Of a stretch of 64,000 nt of DNA, positions 61,586-64,000 are shown in pieces. How positions within the stretch are numbered: position 1 is the first letter of the stretch; every line of letters starts with the position of its first letter. The position numbers and the translations under genes are program-made. The notes below the pieces were generated by a model. The model had not been told where the DNA came from, ran no database searches, and saw only the letters and a program-made list of their open reading frames with translations. Origin of the DNA: Membranipora membranacea (lineage: Eukaryota > Bryozoa > Gymnolaemata > Cheilostomatida > Membraniporidae); contig OU612068.1 in NCBI GenBank assembly GCA_914767715.1, forward strand, positions 11,158,001 to 11,222,000. Reading direction: 5' to 3'.

Positions 61586-63239
61586 TATGATAATCACAGA
61601 AAAGTGAAAGTGGGTTGGTGAGAAAATCATAAGTAGTCAGTGATATCATAAGTGAATCAGATGGATATTCACAAAGAGAATTTAATTTTAACAAAATAAG
61701 TATGAAGCTAATATATAATATAGTATAATAGTAATATAGGATAGTTTAAATTATCAGTAGTTGTGTACACACGATGACACACATTGCTCAATTTTATCAG
61801 ACGAATCCGTCAAATCGAACAGAGATGAGAGAGAGAGAGAGAGAAGGGAGTTGGGGGGGGGGGGGTCATAATGGAGGTAAGCAGCTTGATTTATCGTGTT
61901 TCAGTTTTAATTCTTGAAAACTTAATTTTATTGGGCGTACTTTTATTTTATCTTGCTACTGCAGTTCCAAAAATTCGACATCACGAGAGTTATCCTCCCA
62001 TTTACTTAGTTTGTTATCCTGATCTTTGTAAGTGAGATGAATCTAAACTTACCACTTGATCGGAGGTTTTTGCTGACCAATTACAAAGCGGAGTTTTGAG
62101 CCTCCTGAGTGGTCTACCATGTAAACAAACGCGAGTTGCCAACCTCCCAGTTGGGGTGGGATCACTCAGATCTCATCCCAGTGTTAATTTAAAACCTTTT
62201 TGAAGGAGGGTTTTTTGATGTGAATGAGTGACTGACCTTCTTCACAGTACTGCTTTTTAGACAAAAAAACCAGGCAAGTGCCATCATGTATGATTGTCTT
62301 ATAAACGCAATGCTACAACAAAATAATAGACTGAAATGGGAGCAGTCTAATGCACATACTCTAGACCACCCTGTAAAAACTATAGTATCAAACCCTCATA
62401 AACCTACAAATACTCATACATACATACTACTCATTTCAATGCCCCTAGCTTCAGGACTGTCAAAATTCAACATTTCTTACCTGTGCACTGCGTCCTTCCT
62501 TTCCTTCCTTTCCTTCCTTACTTTATTTGTAACCTCTTCAAGATTAATTGCTCTTGTCATAGCCCTTTACATTGTTAATGCCTACAATAATTGGGTTGAA
62601 ACACATGATGATATACCTTTGAATAAGTTAGCATAAAATATATGCTACATTATTAATCTCAAACATGTACACTGCTTGGTTGCTGTTGCCGAAAAAAATA
62701 AGGAGGAAAGTATAGATCATTGTCATAACCGCTCACCGAGAGTTGTCCCTTCCGCAAAATTTGTTTTTGCACATACAGCAGAGTAGAGAAATATTATTCA
62801 AATGACTTGATCTGCACTATCAAAAATTAATGAGAACATGGTTAAGAAAACATTTTGGTATTCGAAAGAGAAATTATATTAATTTATGTCATTCTTGTAG
62901 TGTACTCAAACTTACATATGATATGCTGAGGTATCCAGTGCTGGTGCAACTTCTCTATTTTATCTAATTCACTTGTCCTCACTCAGACAGCGTGCTTATT
63001 AATGCCTCCTTCTTGCGCATCCGGGATGTAGCCCGAGTTCTTCTGCGGCACTCTTATCGGTCCTTCCTTATTTACAACCTGCAGTCTATTATACCTTGCA
63101 CTACATCCTCTTCTCTTTCTATATTGTTGTGGGTAATATAATTAATACCAAAGTTCTGGTAGTAGAAATATATATAGCGTATAAAGTGTTCCTATTGCGC
63201 TACATAAAAACCTTCCTCCATACCTCGCAATAACTGGTC
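61586..63239. other. 3' flank of copy B and unassigned sequence
   Basis: To about 62571 this is the duplicated 3' flank, with a G-run near 61855. After that the sequence is not shared with copy A. Between about 63000 and 63120 the - strand has a short open stretch (RYNRLQVVNKEGPIRVPQKN) that could be the tail of the Gypsy element to the right, but this is not certain. Confidence 0.4.
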
Positions 63240-64000
63240 TGAACTACTTGGCCAATTCGGCCCTTGTTCGTCCACTCATCTCTACAACTTCAATCCACCG
63301 GGAGTAGTAGTCAACATATAAAGCGTAATCCTTCTCTCTACACTCGAACAAATCAGAAGCTACATGACTCCACGGAGCTTACGGTATCTCCGTTTTTATG
63401 TAATGGTAAATTCCTCTTTTTGTCTGAATTTAATACATTTCGGGCATTCTTCTACCATCCAAATAATCTCATTTCTTATAAACGGCAACCACACCGAGTC
63501 TTGACTCCTGCGATACGTTTTGACCATACCATGGTGACCGGAATGTATGCGCAGCAGCATGTCCTCTTGCATTGCTGTAGGAATGTACAGTCCGGAGTTC
63601 ATCACAATCAGACCGTCTTTCTCACTCAGAAGATCCATGTTGCCCTTCACCTTCTTCAGTTCCCTTTACTTTTTTACTATCTAGCCATATCCAATCAATC
63701 TTTTTCCTATATAATTCTCTCAGAGGTGCAGCCAAAATTCCAAATGGCATTTTCAGGTATTGATAACGACCAAAAGGTGTTATTAAAATGGTATACTCTC
63801 TTGACTCCTCCACCAAATCAATCTGCCAAAATCCTGAGTTTTACATCCATCTTGCTGAAGTAGACTGCCTTCTAACGATACAAGGGTGTATTCCAGATAG
63901 GGTAATGGATATGTCTCCCTTATCACACTCCTATTCAGTTGGGTCAGATCAAGGCATATTCTGACCTTTCCATTAGACGTAGGGGCTACCATCATGCCAG
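63240..64000 (-). mobile_element. Ty3/Gypsy retrotransposon pol fragment, broken
   Basis: Read on the - strand from the right edge: reverse transcriptase words VRICLDLTQLNRSVIRETYP and then FGRYQYLKMPFGI, then a short piece (ELYRKKIDWIW) from the end of the RT region. Next comes the integrase zinc-binding part (LLRIHSGHHGMVK ... EECPKCIKF), and, in another frame, the start of the integrase core (HVASDLFE ... YVDYYSRWIEVVEM). The RT catalytic palm and RNase H are missing between KMPFGI and the later blocks. There is a frameshift and a stop before the integrase core. So this is a dead, internally deleted copy; it continues beyond the window. Confidence 0.85.

Larger units (their letters stand above)
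52575..62571 (+). repeat. Segmental duplication, copy B (~10 kb)
   Basis: Direct-orientation partner of 39955-48842. Compared with copy A it has extra sequence around 54100-55100 and around 56460-57170 (which includes the Thr-rich exon). It lacks the foldback element at 45826. The homology fades after about 62560, where both copies run through CTTTCCTTCC/CCTCCC-type sequence. Confidence 0.9.

Noticed and set aside
63264-63863. 199-codon open frame on the + strand at the right edge
   Set aside because: It is the antisense shadow of the Gypsy pol fragment, whose - strand frames show clear RT and integrase motifs.

Overview
The window looks like nuclear DNA of an animal. It is AT-rich and holds intron-rich genes with canonical GT-AG junctions, all read on the + strand. 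It carries metazoan-type gene content (a motile-cilium protein and the DMTF1 Myb-like transcription factor), many small inverted-repeat elements, and LINE, SINE-like and Ty3/Gypsy remnants. I cannot name the species. The gene models were built by hand from splice phases. Every multi-exon CDS below joins in phase and ends at a stop, and the three recognised genes match known families along most of their length.

Layout. 0.3-5.1 kb: the last seven recognisable coding exons of a gene whose start lies to the left. I do not recognise its product. Its third exon runs straight into a 37-copy, 32-bp minisatellite made of its own 5' splice site. 6.3-18.5 kb: CFAP100 (CCDC37/MIA1 family), 14 exons, with a near-consensus RFX X-box about 120 bp upstream. 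20.8-27.6 kb: HDHD5 (CECR5), a HAD-superfamily protein, 9 exons, with one intron that has U12-type (minor spliceosome) signals. 28-31 kb: intergenic, with at least two inverted-repeat elements. 31.0-38.1 kb: DMTF1, 12 exons. 38.4-39.3 kb: a 335-bp tandem repeat.

39.95-62.6 kb: a direct segmental duplication, copy A about 8.9 kb and copy B about 10 kb, with a 3.7-kb spacer. Each copy holds one version of a gene I do not recognise. It encodes a single-pass membrane protein with a Thr-rich stretch built from repeated small exons, and a basic C-terminus. Copy B reads open from start to stop (about 475-487 aa). Copy A has an 8-nt deletion, a shifted acceptor, a premature stop and a lost exon, so it looks like a decaying pseudogene. 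Yet the first (membrane) exon differs between copies almost only at synonymous sites over its membrane segment, which points to past purifying selection. This gene pair is the best candidate here for something undescribed.

63.2-64.0 kb: a broken Ty3/Gypsy pol fragment on the - strand that continues past the window edge.

Apart from the duplicated pair there is no sign that neighbouring genes work together. The cilium gene, the phosphatase-like gene and the transcription factor appear to be independent units.
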